This document shows positions 25,013 through 37,750 of a stretch of 64,000 nt of DNA, piece after piece; position 1 is the first letter of the stretch, and each line of letters opens with the position of its first letter. The stretch covers positions 186,001 through 250,000 of the forward strand of contig VDFB02321274.1 of assembly GCA_007258455.2 (NCBI GenBank), read 5' to 3'. The translations under genes and the position numbers were made by a program. The notes below the pieces were generated by a model, which searched no databases, was not told the DNA's origin, and worked only from the letters and a program-made list of their open reading frames with translations. This stretch comes from Sequoia sempervirens. Lineage: Eukaryota; Streptophyta; Pinopsida; Cupressales; Cupressaceae.

Positions 25013-27662
25013 ATTTCTAATATATAATTTTTATTGCTTCTCTTATATAGAAGGGTCTTCAGTGTTGTAGAAAATTCTCTTTTAAGTCCTTTTAGGGACT
25101 TCAATATGGCATAAGAGCTTCAAATATATAGGCCCACTCTTAATTTTAGGAAATCTTGCCAATATTTTTCATTAGGTGCATATTGGTCTATATCTAACCT
25201 CATGATTGATTCTAGAAGGCCCAAATATCTATGGATTATCTAAAGTCAATAGGGTTCTATGGTAATTATTAAAGGATGGGTTTTTATCCCTCTACATCAT
25301 TGTATGTTTCATAGTATCTTTACACAAGTGATGGTGTGATCAAAATATTCATGGGTTAGATCAAAGTGTCTTTACTAATCATTAGCTAATTAGAGTTATA
25401 TAGCTTTAAGGGTTAAATTTATAATTTTTTAATTGAAAGAAACTATGTATAGCATGGGAATCGTAGGCTTAGGCCCTTGTCCACACCAAAGATTCATAGC
25501 TTTTTTGTAGGGTTGACTTTTGCAAATGTCAAAGTACTACAAATCTATAAGCTTTTTTTACTACCAAATTACTTCATGATAGTGTTTGTTGTCAAAAAAG
25601 ACTATTGGGCCCTTTTGTCACTTAAGCACTTAAACTCTACTTTGATAGGATCTCCACCTAACACACACTCTACCCAAGTCATGTAACCATAACATCTCTT
25701 TGGAATTATTACTATATTATCTCCTATATCTTAGTTGGTTTCATTAGAAATCACTACCTCACCAAGATTCTACCACTTGCACGTCACTTAACCTAGAGTT
25801 ATACTCCTACATATAGACCCAAAGGCCATTTTCTTCAACAAGTCATATATTTCACTTAAGGAGTCACATTTTTTACTTCTCATAGGTGTTATTACACTCT
25901 CTTCATCCTCTTTGCAATGGTCCACCTATTGGGTCTCAAAAACATTGCTACATTTCCTAGAGAAAAATCTCACTCACAAGGCCAAGGTTGTTAGATGTCA
26001 TTCAAGCGAAATTAGCTCATCAACAAACTATGAAGGGTTAATGGCCAACTCTACAAGAGTGTGTTATATTTTCTACACTTTGAGCCCAACTTAAACTTAG
26101 GAGGATGTTCCTAGGAGTATACCTTAACATGTATTGAAGTCAAACAAAATAGATAATAATGAAACAAGGACAACCAAACCCAACTTGTTGTCTTAGCCCT
26201 AAAGACTACCACTAGACTAAGAATAAATGGTGACATATAACCCCTATATATATAATATGATTGTGTATGCATGAACCGCATAAAATATATCTATTGAATG
26301 TTTATTTGAGAGTGATTACCTAGTTATATCGATAGTCATGGTTGCACAGGAAGGACCACCTTAACCAAACTACCGATTAAAAAATTTATTTGAGATGTGA
26401 TATTGGAGTATGGTCCTAGACTAGTGCCTATCTATTGGGAAACAAAGTCATAGAATTGAGAAAATAACAAATAGGGAAAGAAGAACACAAATTTATGCAT
26501 TTGCATACACCAATGAATATGAAACCTTGCTACAAAGCATACTTAGTAATCCAAACACAACTGCATATATTCATACATAAAGTGATAAAGATCATAACAA
26601 CCCTTGTAATATTTTCAAAATTCTATCATATTCATCTAACTCAACATTACATTCATGTCAGCAAGTGTGACAAGGGAAAATCCTTAGCTATGACTAAAAA
26701 ACCCTCCTAAATACATACAAAGTGTCATGGAGACATTTTGCAACACAAAATCCCATTACAATTACTAGTTTTCTTTAATTTTACAAATAAAATGTATTGT
26801 GGAGTTAATAGATGCCCTGCAACTTTATTTGGCATTTGATGAATCACATTGTCACCAATCTACCTAAAAAATGATAAAAAATTATTCATCTAACAACAAT
26901 AGGGCATAACCCTAATCACTACACACTTAGTAGTTCGAAATAGATAGCTGAGGATAAATCACACCCAAAATGGATGTTATAGATCAATGGAGAAAATTTG
27001 GAATCAATTTTGGTAGTTGGGCGACATGACATCATGAATGTGGGTAGGTGGAGAGGGTGGAAGATGAGTCACACAACCTTTTCCACTATTAATTCACCCT
27101 TTGCATAAATCCAAGCCCTATTCGGATGTTAAAATTGCCTCGTGTAGAGAATCAAAACCCATTCAGATGCACCCAAATACCACAAAAAATCCTATAAAAA
27201 ATAACACTCACTTCAACCTTCTCTGGCTCATGCATAATCTGAGCTCGAACATGATATGCGAAAATCTATCTTGCATCTGGATCAAGCAGGGAAACCATCA
27301 ACATCAAGATCTATCTTGATGCCCTCAAAACCCCTACAACATATAGAGGCCCTCGAAAACTCTGTAGGACTAAGACTTGTGGAAAAAAGTCTCCAACTAG
27401 ATCTATAGAAAAATGTCAGCTAAGTAAACCATGCGAAAAGACCAAGTGAACCTACCAACCACATCAAAAATATGGTTCGAAAGAAAAGTTCCACTAATGA
27501 AATCAATAAGGTGGGATTATGTCAACATGGTGGGATGATGTCGACATGATGTCATCAAGGTAGGGATGTGAGAAAATGGGATGGAACAAGTTTGTGGACA
27601 AAGGCATCTGAACTAGATGAAGAACTTTATGAGTGGAATTTTAGATGAATGGAAAAAAGTAC
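25013..27662. other. Intergenic between elements
   Basis: No gene recognised. TATGGCATAAGAGC near 25106-25119 resembles a decayed copia primer site, but no LTR could be paired with it. The last bases, AGTAC (27658-27662), are the target-site copy of the outer element. Confidence 0.4.
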
Positions 27663-28895
27663 TGTAGAAATGTAAAATTGACCTAACACTTATCACACAT
27701 ACTAAACGATATTTTTGCATCATCGACATCATTATCATCTATCACTGCATTTCACATCAAAAGCCTCAAAAACCCCAATTTCCCCTATTAATTGAATAAT
27801 ACAACATTATTTAATTTATTCACCTTTTCACCATTTTTGACAAATTAAATAAATTCTATTTATTTAATAAAGTCCTAAAACCCTATTTCTGTTATTAATT
27901 AAATAAAACAACATTATCTAATTGATTCACGTTTCATCAATTTTGACCAATTAAATAAATTACATTTATTTAATAAAGTCCTAATCTAACGTTATTCATC
28001 CTAATTAGTTAAATAACACCAATTATTTAATTACGTCACTAAATAACTTTATTCCCCTAAATCAATTGAATTATTAAATCATAATAATTTAATTAAATCA
28101 CTTTCCCTCCAAATTTGAATAATGTGAATAAACTATTCAAATCATCATAAAAAATCAAATCAAACTAATGCAACTTTGTTTGCAAAAGTTAAACTTGATT
28201 TGCACGTTCAACTCCAAAAAGAATTGATTAATTAAACTAATTAATTAATTAATCATTCTCAACCACTTTCTTGATTGAGTAGAATACGATGCCCTGATTT
28301 CTCAATCTATTACTGATTGATCAATCTATTTCTGACTGATCAATCTATTTCCCAATCCCACAGATTATTCAATCACAATAATCATGTAATCTATTTTGCA
28401 CAGATTATTCATGTCTATTTCCTCTCAACATCTTTTGATCGTTGATCAAGACATTCTACTACGCGATCCTGATCGTCCATTTCAAATCAAAAATTCTATA
28501 TAACAAACCTCTTTCCTCACAAAAAGGATTGAAAAATCAACCTATCTTGCACAACGAAGTACTGTCGAGATCATAACCAACAATGACAATGCTTCAACAC
28601 ATCTCTTTGATTGACACATGTATCATTCTTCAAAGCTTCTCACACACAACAATGGAGGCTGCACAATGATATGAACAACCCAACATCTTGCGAATATACT
28701 CCAACACAGGATGGTAATATTGTATTGTTTTGAGTTCATGTTTATTGTCTTCTTTCAATAACGTTCTTGAATTCATTAGCTTTATAGTTTCATTTCGTGA
28801 GTGAAGAAATATATCTAGATTCTTGTTTTGATTAGATTAGTTTCTACTTCATTGCAATTATCTTGTTTACACTCCAAGATTTTTCCCCTCACACA
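27663..28895 (+). repeat. Outer element 5' LTR
   Basis: 1233 bp, very AT-rich, with ATTTATTTAATAAAGTCCTAA blocks repeated inside. A TATA box TCTATATAAC lies at 28495-28504 and is kept in the 3' LTR at 56899-56908. A short run of TGATCAATCTATTTCTGA-type repeats lies at about 28300-28350. Confidence 0.93.
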
Positions 28896-28915
28896 TTCTG
28901 GCACACCTAGTGGGA
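28896..28915 (+). other. Outer element primer binding site
   Basis: TTCTGGCACACCTAGTGGGA directly follows the LTR end. It resembles the TTCTGGCGACTC-type site of other Tat-branch elements, with several changes. The exact tRNA cannot be named here. Confidence 0.65.
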
Positions 28916-29369
28916 CCATGGTCCTCAACACTTACGATTTCATGAGCTAATTTTGAAGTTACAAGTCCTAGAAGCACTCTAGAAAAATCTTCACGCACAG
29001 GTTCTAGAAAATTTTTGCACTTGATTTCACGGTTTTGGCACACTTGACTCTATTTCCAGTGCACTTGACATTGTTTTTTGCACTTTTGACATTTCCTTGT
29101 GCTTTTGTTTTATGACAAAGGGTGCTTTTAATTTTTTTAACGCCTTTTCCTTCTGACATAGGCTGCACTTGACTGTTTTCTCTTGCTTTTGCTCTGTCAG
29201 GCTTTTTTCCAAAAGCTTAATGTTAAATTTTAATTTTTGACATTAACGATCGTTCAATTTGGGTGTTGGATAGGTACTAATGTTGTTTTTGCAGGATTTG
29301 CAAAAGCATAACTAATTTTTATCCACAAATGATTAACGCTTTTGTTGTAGAGAAGATGAACAATCAAAG

Positions 29370-29760
29370 AAGCTTTTGTTTTCAAAGCTTTGTAAAGTTA
29401 GAAACTTTCAATTTGGTGCATAAAAAGAACCCCACAAATGAAGACTTTAGTTTTTGGTACTCTAAAAATGAACCCTTTCAAAGCTTTCTAGATTAGAAAA
29501 TGCTTCAATTTGGTGAATAAAAAGAACCCCACAAACAAACACTTCAGTTTTTGGTGCTCTAAAAATGAACCCTTTCAAGGCTTTGTAGATTAAAAAATGC
29601 TTCAATTTGGTGCATAAAAAGAACCCCACAAACAAACACTTTAGTTTGTGGTGCTCTAAAAAATGAACCCGTTCAAAGCTTTCTAGATTAGAAAATGCTT
29701 CAATTTGGTGCATTAAAAAAAAGAACACAAACAAACAATTCAATTGGTGCTCTAAAAATG
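29370..29760. repeat. Tandem repeat in leader, ~98 bp unit, ~4 copies
   Basis: Units start at about 29370 (partial), 29459, 29557 and 29655. Each has CTCTAAAAATGAACCC, TTCAAAGCTTTCTAGATTAG, TGCTTCAATTTGGTG and AAAAAGAACCCCACAAAC segments. Units are over 85% alike by eye. Confidence 0.88.
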
Positions 29761-32093
29761 TTTGTAAGCTTTCAAATTGATACTTGGAATGTTTGATTTT
29801 CTTTGTGTTGACAAAATGATTTCCTTTTTGTTGACGCACACTCAAATTCATTTTGTTGACCAAGTAAGACCAAGATCTAGAAAACACTCAGTTTTGGGCT
29901 TAAAAATGAACAAATCAATTTTTGTCTTGCACCTTTGCTATATTATTGATTGATATCTAGAATACTTCACGTTGGTGCAATTAAAAAATGGAAATTGTTA
30001 TGCTTTTCACAAATTATTTTGGGGATAGCACTACTCGAGGCACTTAAAAAGAATCCAACTGCAATGAATTGTATTATGTGTATTCTGTGCTTGGAAAACT
30101 AGGTGACTATCCTCTCCCCTCATGCCTTTTTGGCGATCTTGGGTGACGAAAACCATCTTGAGTTTTAAACTTTTTTCAAAGCATACCTTTAGAGGTCCTA
30201 CCTTTTGAGACACATCTTGCGCTAGAGAACTCAAAGGTGACCCAAGTGGTACTCTATTTTGGTCCGCTATATAAATTATTGTGTGTGTGAGGAAAGTTCT
30301 CACCCACCGGGTGATACTATTTTATACCGACAAATGTCTCCCCTAGTATCCGTGTGATATGTTAAAACCTGAAAGGGTTGGGAGGCCTCTTAATTGAGTG
30401 AATCACCACATGTATAGACATCCAAAACTAATAATCCCAAAACATTACTAAGAGCCAAATGTTTGTAGAAGCTACCCCTTTTATCTAAACCATACTCTGA
30501 AGTGGTGCATCGAAATTTACTTCCAAGACGTTACTTACCAAGTCCGACTTATGGTTGAGCATGCAAAGCCTCTCCATTCGTTGCATGTAAAATCATCCCT
30601 TCAAGGCATGAGGTAATCCCACTTAGGAAGAAGTGCGTATCCCTAGGGTGTACTTTATTTTTCGTGAAAAATTGCCAAATCTGTTGAAAACATGAAACAC
30701 TGTGCTTGAATTTAAAATGAACATATCAAGACAAACACTAAACATGATGGTTGAATAAAAAATGCTTTGACTTAGTGTATGATTTTAAAAGAATCCCTAT
30801 ATTTTCACTCCTTCAGGATCTCCTTAAAGTTTTTCGAATATTCAAGCTTTAATTTTAGGCTACATTAATTCAAAGTAAACATTGGAAACTATGGCTTGGG
30901 TATTGTGATTTCACAACTTAAATCCATAGACATACAGGTCACACAAGTACATGCTTTTTGAGTCAGTCAAATTTTTTGTATCACTTGCCACATCTAGAAA
31001 CAGATCAAGACATCCAAAAAACTACAAAAAAAACATCAACGGTGCTGCCAAACACTAAAATTCGAAGAAAAATTTGAACAGAGGCTGCTTCTACTACTGT
31101 TTCTAGTGCATTTGACCAAGACCTGGTCGCACTTGTTAGAAAAAGCTCACTTTTTCTCTCTATCCCATAAATTCCACTGATGAAAAACTATTGCATTTGA
31201 CAAATTCAGCGCATAATTTGCTAGAAAACTGGCCGCACTTGACATTTTTCTGCCACACTTGCCAAACAATTTCCAGCCACTTGCCAGAAATATGCTCGCA
31301 CTTGCCAAAATAGCTCACTTTTGATTGAGTAATTCACCACATTGGACAAAAACATATAGAGGTTTCACTTAACATATATGCTCGTACTTGCTTCTCAAAA
31401 TCTAGTGCACTTGACAAATTTTAGGCCATAGTTGATAAAATTAGCTACTCTTGCTCACAATTTATCACTTTTGCTCAAAAACCCATTGCTTCTACTCTAT
31501 CCTGCTGAAAATCAAAAAGACAATCTAAAGCTGCTTACAGGATCCTTGTTAGAACAAAACGGTAGGAAACCCAAATACATCATATAGTCCTTCATCCACT
31601 CTCAACATTTCATCCTACTTTTGGAAATCAAAATCAAAACAAACAAACCTGGATTATTCCCTCGCCCACACTACTAAGATATCAACAGTTACTTGAACCT
31701 CAAGGTTAGTTCAAGTAAGCTTTTCCGCAACATATCCTCTAGAAGAATTGAGATGTCAATCCAGGCCTTTCAACATTTTGAGTTCCAAGAATAGTGTCAC
31801 CTCAAAACAACACTCAAACCTTAGGTCTTTAGCTTCATAGCAACCATATCAAAACATCCACACGTTCACCTTATGACCATTTGGCAACTAGGTGCTCCAG
31901 TTCAACAACCAAACCTTACAGCACCAATCCTACAACCAAGTATCACACACATTGAAGGTGAACAAACTGATATCATTAGCAATTTAAGGACCTTCATAGT
32001 TGAGAAGAAAGAAACACCAAACCAGTGGAGAAACACAACAAACATACTAGATAAAGAGGAAGAGAAAGCAAACCCAACAGCCGGAAGACCCAT

Positions 32094-32430
32094 GTTACCA
32101 CCTCCTACATGGCAATAGGTACCCATCTTTCATGATCTCTGGAAATAGCAAAATCCTTAAACAAAATTCTATATTCTGCCTTTTAAAGAGGCACCATAGC
32201 TCAAGGTATATCAAGAGATGCGCCTTAAATACTTACCGCAACTAAGAAACCTTGGTATATCCAATTTGGGACTATATTTCCACCTCCCACATTGCAATAG
32301 ACACCACTTTTCATGATCTCCAGCAAGAGAAAAATCCTTAAACATAAATCCATATTCCAACTTTCAAAGAACCGTCCTAGTCTAAAGTCTGCCAAAGGGA
32401 ACATCTTGAGAACTTACCGCACTCATGACA
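32094..32430. repeat. Two-copy repeat, ~180 bp, in leader
   Basis: 32094-32270 and 32276-32430 share CCACCTCC-ACAT-GCAATAG, TTTCATGATCTC, AAAATCCTTAAACA and ACTTACCGCA segments in the same order, with moderate divergence. Confidence 0.65.
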
Positions 32431-33300
32431 ATCGACTAAGACAATTCTATTTAAGCTTTTCAATGGGCCAACCAGACTTGAATACTCAATAGAAAATCCA
32501 CAAAAACAAAAGGCAATTTCATTTTCCTTAAAACAAAAAATACAAAAAAAAAACACATTCTTTTTCCATAGCTAGACGTCACAAAAACATTCACAAAGGC
32601 TTGAAAATTCTTTATAACAACTACGAGATCATAACATAGAAAGAACATGGAAGCAAACAAAATCAACACTAGCATACCACCAACAAACACCACGAACGAT
32701 GAAGGTGGCCCATGGGGCTATAAACAAAGTAACCTTGAAACACCTCAAAAGAGACCCACGTACCAAGACACATTTAGTGAGGAAGGGATAAACCGAAAAC
32801 GACAAGAAGTGATGGAACAATCCAACTGGGACCCCAAAGGAGTGGTCATAGAAGAGGTGGATACATAGGAGGAAATAAATGATGAACTGTTTCAACATTC
32901 CAACAACCCCAAGGTTCTCAAACTGATGGACAAATTATTGAAAAAGGACCCGAATTCTTACTTCTTCAAGTTAGCACAAAGTGGTGCTAAATTACTAGTA
33001 GACTTTAACGTGGAAGCTCTCAAAGATCCTAACCTTATTCCCTTAGGGGATAACTCAATTGTGAGACAAATATTTGAACCCAAAAAAATTCCAAACATGC
33101 CACCCATATTCTCACAAAATAATGGTCAACCAATGGAAAAATCATATAGAAAACCAACTCAAATCTAACAAGAGGCAATGGCCCAACAATATCAAGGAGG
33201 TCCATCCCAATACGTACCACAAAGTGAAAATCCTCCACCAGGACAATACATACCTCAAAACACTTTGTATGTCCACCCTTCTAAAAACATGCAGTAACAT

Positions 33301-33520
33301 CAACAAGGTGGACCACAGGGTCCCCTTTGCAATCAACATCACCATCAACAAGGTGGACCACAGGGTCCCCTTCCCAATCAAAAACACCATCAACAAGATG
33401 GACCGCATGGTCCCCTTCCCAATCAGCAGTACCATCAACAAGGTGGACCACAGGGTCCCCTTCCAAATCAATACCATCAACAAGGCTGGCCATAGGGTCC
33501 CCTTCCATATCAGTACCAAC
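33301..33520 (+). repeat. Gag repeat array 1: 15-residue QQGGPQGPLPNQ-type units
   Basis: Units start at 33301, 33346, 33391, 33436 and 33478 (45, 45, 45, 42 bp), all in the Gag frame. Four units keep CCACAGGGT or CCGCATGGT at the middle; unit 5 has CCATAGGGT, so a CAG has become TAG at 33493-33495. Protein repeats rich in Gln, Gly and Pro are probably disordered. Confidence 0.9.
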
Positions 33521-33539
33521 AACAAGGTGTGCAACAGGG

Positions 33540-34200
33540 TACCCTTCTAAGCTCTTCCCATCAAAAAGGTAACCCGCCAACGCATCGTAGGGGAAACCTT
33601 CAGTATAGTTTTCCCCAAAAACAAGGTGTGCCACATGGTACCCTTCCTAGTTCCTCCCTCAACAAGGTAACCCAACAATGCACCATCAAGGAAACTTTCA
33701 GTATAGTTCGCCCCAACAACAAGGTGTGCCACATGGTATCCTTCCTAGTTCATCCCCTCAACAAGGTAACCTTCCAATGCACCATCAGGGAAACCTTAAG
33801 TATAGTTCACCCCAACAACAAGGTGTGCTACATGGTACCCTTCCTAGTTTGTCACATCAACAAGGTAACCCACCAACGCACCATCAGGAAAAACCTTCAA
33901 TATAGCTCTTCCCATCAACAAGGTAACCCATGAATGCACCATCAGGGAAACCTTTAGTATAGTCTACCCCAACAAGGTGTCCCATTAACACATCATCTAG
34001 GGAACCTTCAAAACATTGCATCCCAACAACAAGGTGTGCTGTATGGTACACTTCCCAATTCATCCTACCAACAAGGTGTCCCGCTAATGCATCAATAGGG
34101 TAACCTTTAGTATAATTCATCCCAACAACAAGGAGCTAACCCTCCTTACTTATGTTCAACAAGGAGCTAACCCTCATTACAATTAATAAGGACCTAACCT
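33540..34200 (+). repeat. Gag repeat array 2: ~98-bp (33-residue) units
   Basis: AAGGTGTGCC anchors recur at 33623, 33721 and 33820, then less regularly to 34031. The unit codes QQGVPHGTLPSSSPQQGN followed by PPMHHQGNLQYSS-like residues. Units are 85-95% alike at the left, more broken to the right. The array directly follows array 1 and seems derived from the same QQG block. Confidence 0.88.
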
Positions 34201-35859
34201 AACCCACCCTATGCTCAAAAAAATTGCCAAAGTTCAATACCCTATTCTATCCAACTTATGACCAAACAAACATTGTGGGACAACAAGGCCATTACACACA
34301 AGACTTGCAAAAAAATATACCAAAGACTAAGATGGAACTACAACTAGAGGCAATGAATCGTAGAACACCAGACATGTAGGTAGGGAAAACAAAGAATACC
34401 TATACCCTTTAGGAAATATGTATGTTCCTGTTTGATCGTTCCATCACTATTCTACCCTTCCCAAAAAACTTTGAAATACCCAAGTTCAAAAAGTATAAAG
34501 GAAGAGGAGATCTAGTAGAGCACGTAGGGGATTTTTCAGTATCATGTATGGAAGTACAAACAATGACTCTTACCTCATGAGGATCTTTCCACATAGCCTT
34601 ATAGGTCATGCTATGGAGTGGTTTTCCCATCTGTCATTGAGAATTAAAACCTTTGACGAACTATCTAGCAAATTCATAAGCCACTTCTCATTCAACATAG
34701 AGAAAGATGTCACCATCACATATTTATCCAAAATTAAACAAAGTCAAGGAGATTCCTTTACCTCCTACCTACACAAATGGAGGAACAAGGCTAGTCAATG
34801 CAAATGGCCCATTCCCGACAAGGAATTGGTAGATATCTTTGTCTCAAATGTCCTACCAATATCAACTACCAACTCACTATGTTATGTCCTGCAAACTTTG
34901 AAGAAACTATTGAAAAAGGATTACATATTGAGAGAGCCCTCATAGCAAGGGGAGTCATTAAATTGAATAGCCTGAAAGACAATCCCTCTAGTTCAAATGA
35001 TAAACCTAAGATCTAGGCAAAGAATAAGAACGTTAAAAACAATGGAGTAGTTGATGCTAGAGCACTATGGAACACACAAAGCACACCTCAAAACAAACCA
35101 AATATAGCACAAACAAGCTATGTTCCAAATAGTACATAAAATAACCAACTTATCCCAATAAAAATCAGGCAGTCAAGCAACAAACAAATCAAGGAGGGGA
35201 ACAGAGGTAATACGATCAACCAAGGAGGTAGTTCATGGTACTAGGAGAGTCACTTGAGACAGTCATGCGTAAGCTAGTACAAAAAAACCTCATCAAGCTT
35301 AATGATCACCCAAACTATGAGGACCCTAGTTTCAAAACACCATGGTATAATGAAGACTTGTGTAAATTCCACAAAATCAAAGGACACACAACAAACAATT
35401 GCATGAGACTCAAGCACCTCATCCAAGACTTGATAGACAAAGGAGAAGTGGATGTTGAACATCGTCCCATAAATAAGGGCCTTCAAATATACGCAAACCC
35501 AATCCCAAACCACACTAAAAGGAATGACAAAGGAAAGGACCAAGATTACCACAATGCTGACTACACGTATGGTGACACAATTTTAGAAACCCTCTCACAA
35601 GCTAATGACAATAGGGAAAATGTAGTGACTATATGAGGTGAAGAAAAAAAATGTAACGTAAGTACCCTTCAAGGGAGAGTTACAATATAGGGAGCCCCTC
35701 ATAAACCCATGGCTAAGTCATAAAATGACTACAATATTGTGGAATAGCTAAAGAAAACTCATGCCTTAATCTCAATCCTAGAACTGCTAAAACTATCACC
35801 CGCACATAGGGAGATATTGGAAAAAGAATTGGAAGCATTGGTCCCTAACGACCTCGATC

Positions 35860-36345
35860 CTTATCAATTCTAAGCTATGTTTGGAAAAATCATGGCCAAC
35901 AATCATTTAGTATTTTTCGAGAAAGATCTTCCACAAAGCACATTCCACAACCAAGCTCTCTACATAGAGGTTTGTGTTCACAAAACCATGGTTAAGCGAG
36001 TGTTGATAGATAATGGTGCGGTATAAACATTTGTACCCAAAAATTTTTCAAATAGTTGGGGTATTTTAATGATGTGATAGAAAAAGGAAAGAGCATTATT
36101 ATAAGGGCCTATGATGACCTTGAAATAAATTCAAAAGGGACAATCAGGCTACTAGTGTAGATAGGACTAGCCATCACATAAACCACATGTCAAGTACTTG
36201 ACCTTGAGTTGTCGTATAACCTCCTCCTAGGATTTCCTTGGATCCATGCATTACAAGCAATACCATCAACCTTTCACCAATGCCTAAAGTTTCCACATGA
36301 AGGAAAAGAGGTGATATTATACACTGATCCTGAACCCTTCCATTT
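35860..36345 (+). pseudogene. Outer element protease
   Basis: LIDNGAV at 36003-36023 carries the aspartic protease active site D-N/S/T-G-A (DNGA at 36009-36020), followed by a stop. Downstream SYNLLLGFPWIHALQAIPST matches the LLGRPWLH-x-x-x-A-x-PST end of Tat-branch proteases. The enzyme would cut the polyprotein. Frames change between the two halves. Confidence 0.8.
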
Positions 36346-37750
36346 TTGTGCAAAGTTGGAAAAGTATAATAAAATCCAATGCATACCTAGCAACGACATA
36401 TCCTTCCATTCATTCTCATATGTTGACCCTTCCATTCTACCATCGACCTCAACTAAGACCACATCAAGTGAGCAACCGAAAATGGAAACCAAGGTTCAAG
36501 TACTGGACAAGGGTAATGGAAACTACCACTTCAACCAAGCATTCTGCAACGGCATGCTTCCACCAACACCCAAAGTCTATGGAGGTCTAGAAGAGATCAA
36601 GCATGCTCAGATAGTGCAAATGATAACCAAAGCCACGATTTTCACCAAGTGGGGGGATATGAAGGATGAAGAGATATTCAAAGAGGACTTCTTACCCATG
36701 ATTTACAAGGAGGACCAAAAAGAACTAGACAAGCTACAACCCATTCTAATTGATCCTAACAGTAGAGGTTATTAATTAGATGAACAAATGAGATATCAAG
36801 GAATTGGTGGCATTGGACTACACCAACAAGGCTGATGGGAGCCTATCATAGTGGAACAAAGAAGGAAAAATATGGGACTAGGTTATGAGCCAAAAGAAGT
36901 GGTTACTCCAAAAACTAAACTAACCTCTTTTAAGAAACAAGAAACTTCTACTAGTGTTAAGGCACTAGATATCTACCATATCATGGACAAAAATTTACTC
37001 ATCGAAAACTTATTTGACAACTTTAACATTGATAGGTTTCCTCTCCAGTTTATCAAAACCATTCCCAATGTATATTATTATTCCAGAATGGACTCTAACG
37101 AATATGAATGGGATTCTCCTTCCTTTATCACTGGATATGGTTCCCCCACTTCTAGTAATGATGACCTAGACACCCAATGGGAAAAAGATACTAGAGCCAT
37201 ACTAACCATTTTGGAAACCTCTGTAAGCTTTGCAAATAATGATGATAGCCTACCACTTTGCTACCCACAATTGATAGATTGGGACCAACAACAACATACA
37301 CCTATTTTAGATCAATTCCAAAATGATGAGGCAATCACAGTGTGCATGGGACTTTGAACATACATACCAACAGGAGATCACAAAGTAAGGTTCGTCATGG
37401 AACTTGAACATGATGCATACTTCAGTGGAGAGATTAAATCTTCTAGTCACAAAAAATGAAAGAGAAAACATAAAAATAAAAATGCCATCCCCTAGAGAAG
37501 ACCACAATGTGGCTCTATCAGATCTTGAAAAGAAGATAATAAAGGACACATTTGAAGGTGAAAACCTCCCCGAGGCACCCAAGGATGGAGGATTCAATCT
37601 CCCCATATCGGAATATCAAGAAAAATCAATGCTCCTAGTAGAAGAAAAGTCCATAAATGTTGGCACAACAGAGGACCCAAAGATAACATACCATGAAGCG
37701 TCACTTGATCTTGAAGAGAAAGCAAACTTCACAACATTCATCAATGATAG
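36346..37750 (+). pseudogene. Outer element protease-RT linker with G-patch
   Basis: Around 36787-36895 the frame gives MRYQGIGGIGLHQQG and, after a stop, RRKNMGLGYEP: a G-patch-like glycine pattern of the kind found between protease and RT in Tat-branch elements. G-patches bind RNA or helicases in host proteins. The following 168-codon open frame (36851-37357) and 157-codon frame (37404-37877) are acidic linker sequence without a known domain. Confidence 0.6.

Larger units (their letters stand above)
28916..32646 (+). other. Outer element leader region
   Basis: About 3.7 kb before Gag. It holds two clusters rich in a GCACTTGAC or GCACTTGCCA motif (28990-29200 and 31090-31500), a 98-bp tandem array, and a segment (30300-30660) with more balanced composition and no recognised content. 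The open frames here (for example 29462-29887 on the - strand and 31873-32118 on the + strand) match no family. Tat/Ogre leaders may carry an extra ORF of unknown role; the 31873-32118 frame (81 codons, QQPNLTAPILQPS) could be such a remnant, but this is a guess. Confidence 0.5.
32647..35640 (+). pseudogene. Outer element Gag
   Basis: The start chosen is ATG at 32647, which opens a frame kept for over 800 bp with stops at 32866, 33166 and 33295. A Gln/Gly/Pro-rich repeat region follows (33301-34200). The core (about 34430-34945) has SYLMRIFPHSLIGHAMEWF and YLSKIKQSQGDSFTSYLHKW, matching the retrotransposon Gag family (FP-x-SL-x-G-x-A-x-x-W; Q-x-x-x-E/D-S-F-x-x-Y-x-x-RW). The C-terminal part (35235-35636) has a knuckle-like CKFHKIKGHTTNNC at 35361-35405 (C-x2-H-x4-H-x4-C), as Tat-branch Gags do. 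Gag packages the RNA into particles. At least two frameshifts separate these parts. Confidence 0.8.

Noticed and set aside
25106..25119. TATGGCATAAGAGC, resembling a copia primer site
   Set aside because: No paired LTR or gag was found, and the match to TGGTATCAGAGC is imperfect.
29462..29887. 141-codon open frame on the - strand with repeated EAFSNLESFERVHF
   Set aside because: It is the translation of the 98-bp tandem repeat in the leader, not a gene.
33142..33634. Two - strand open frames with HLVDGT-type and LLMVLIWKGTLW-type repeats
   Set aside because: They mirror the Gag repeat array, which reads sensibly only on the + strand in the Gag frame.
33301..34200. Regular short repeats that might suggest a CRISPR array
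   Set aside because: Units are contiguous and in frame with Gag, without unique spacers; the DNA is plant nuclear.
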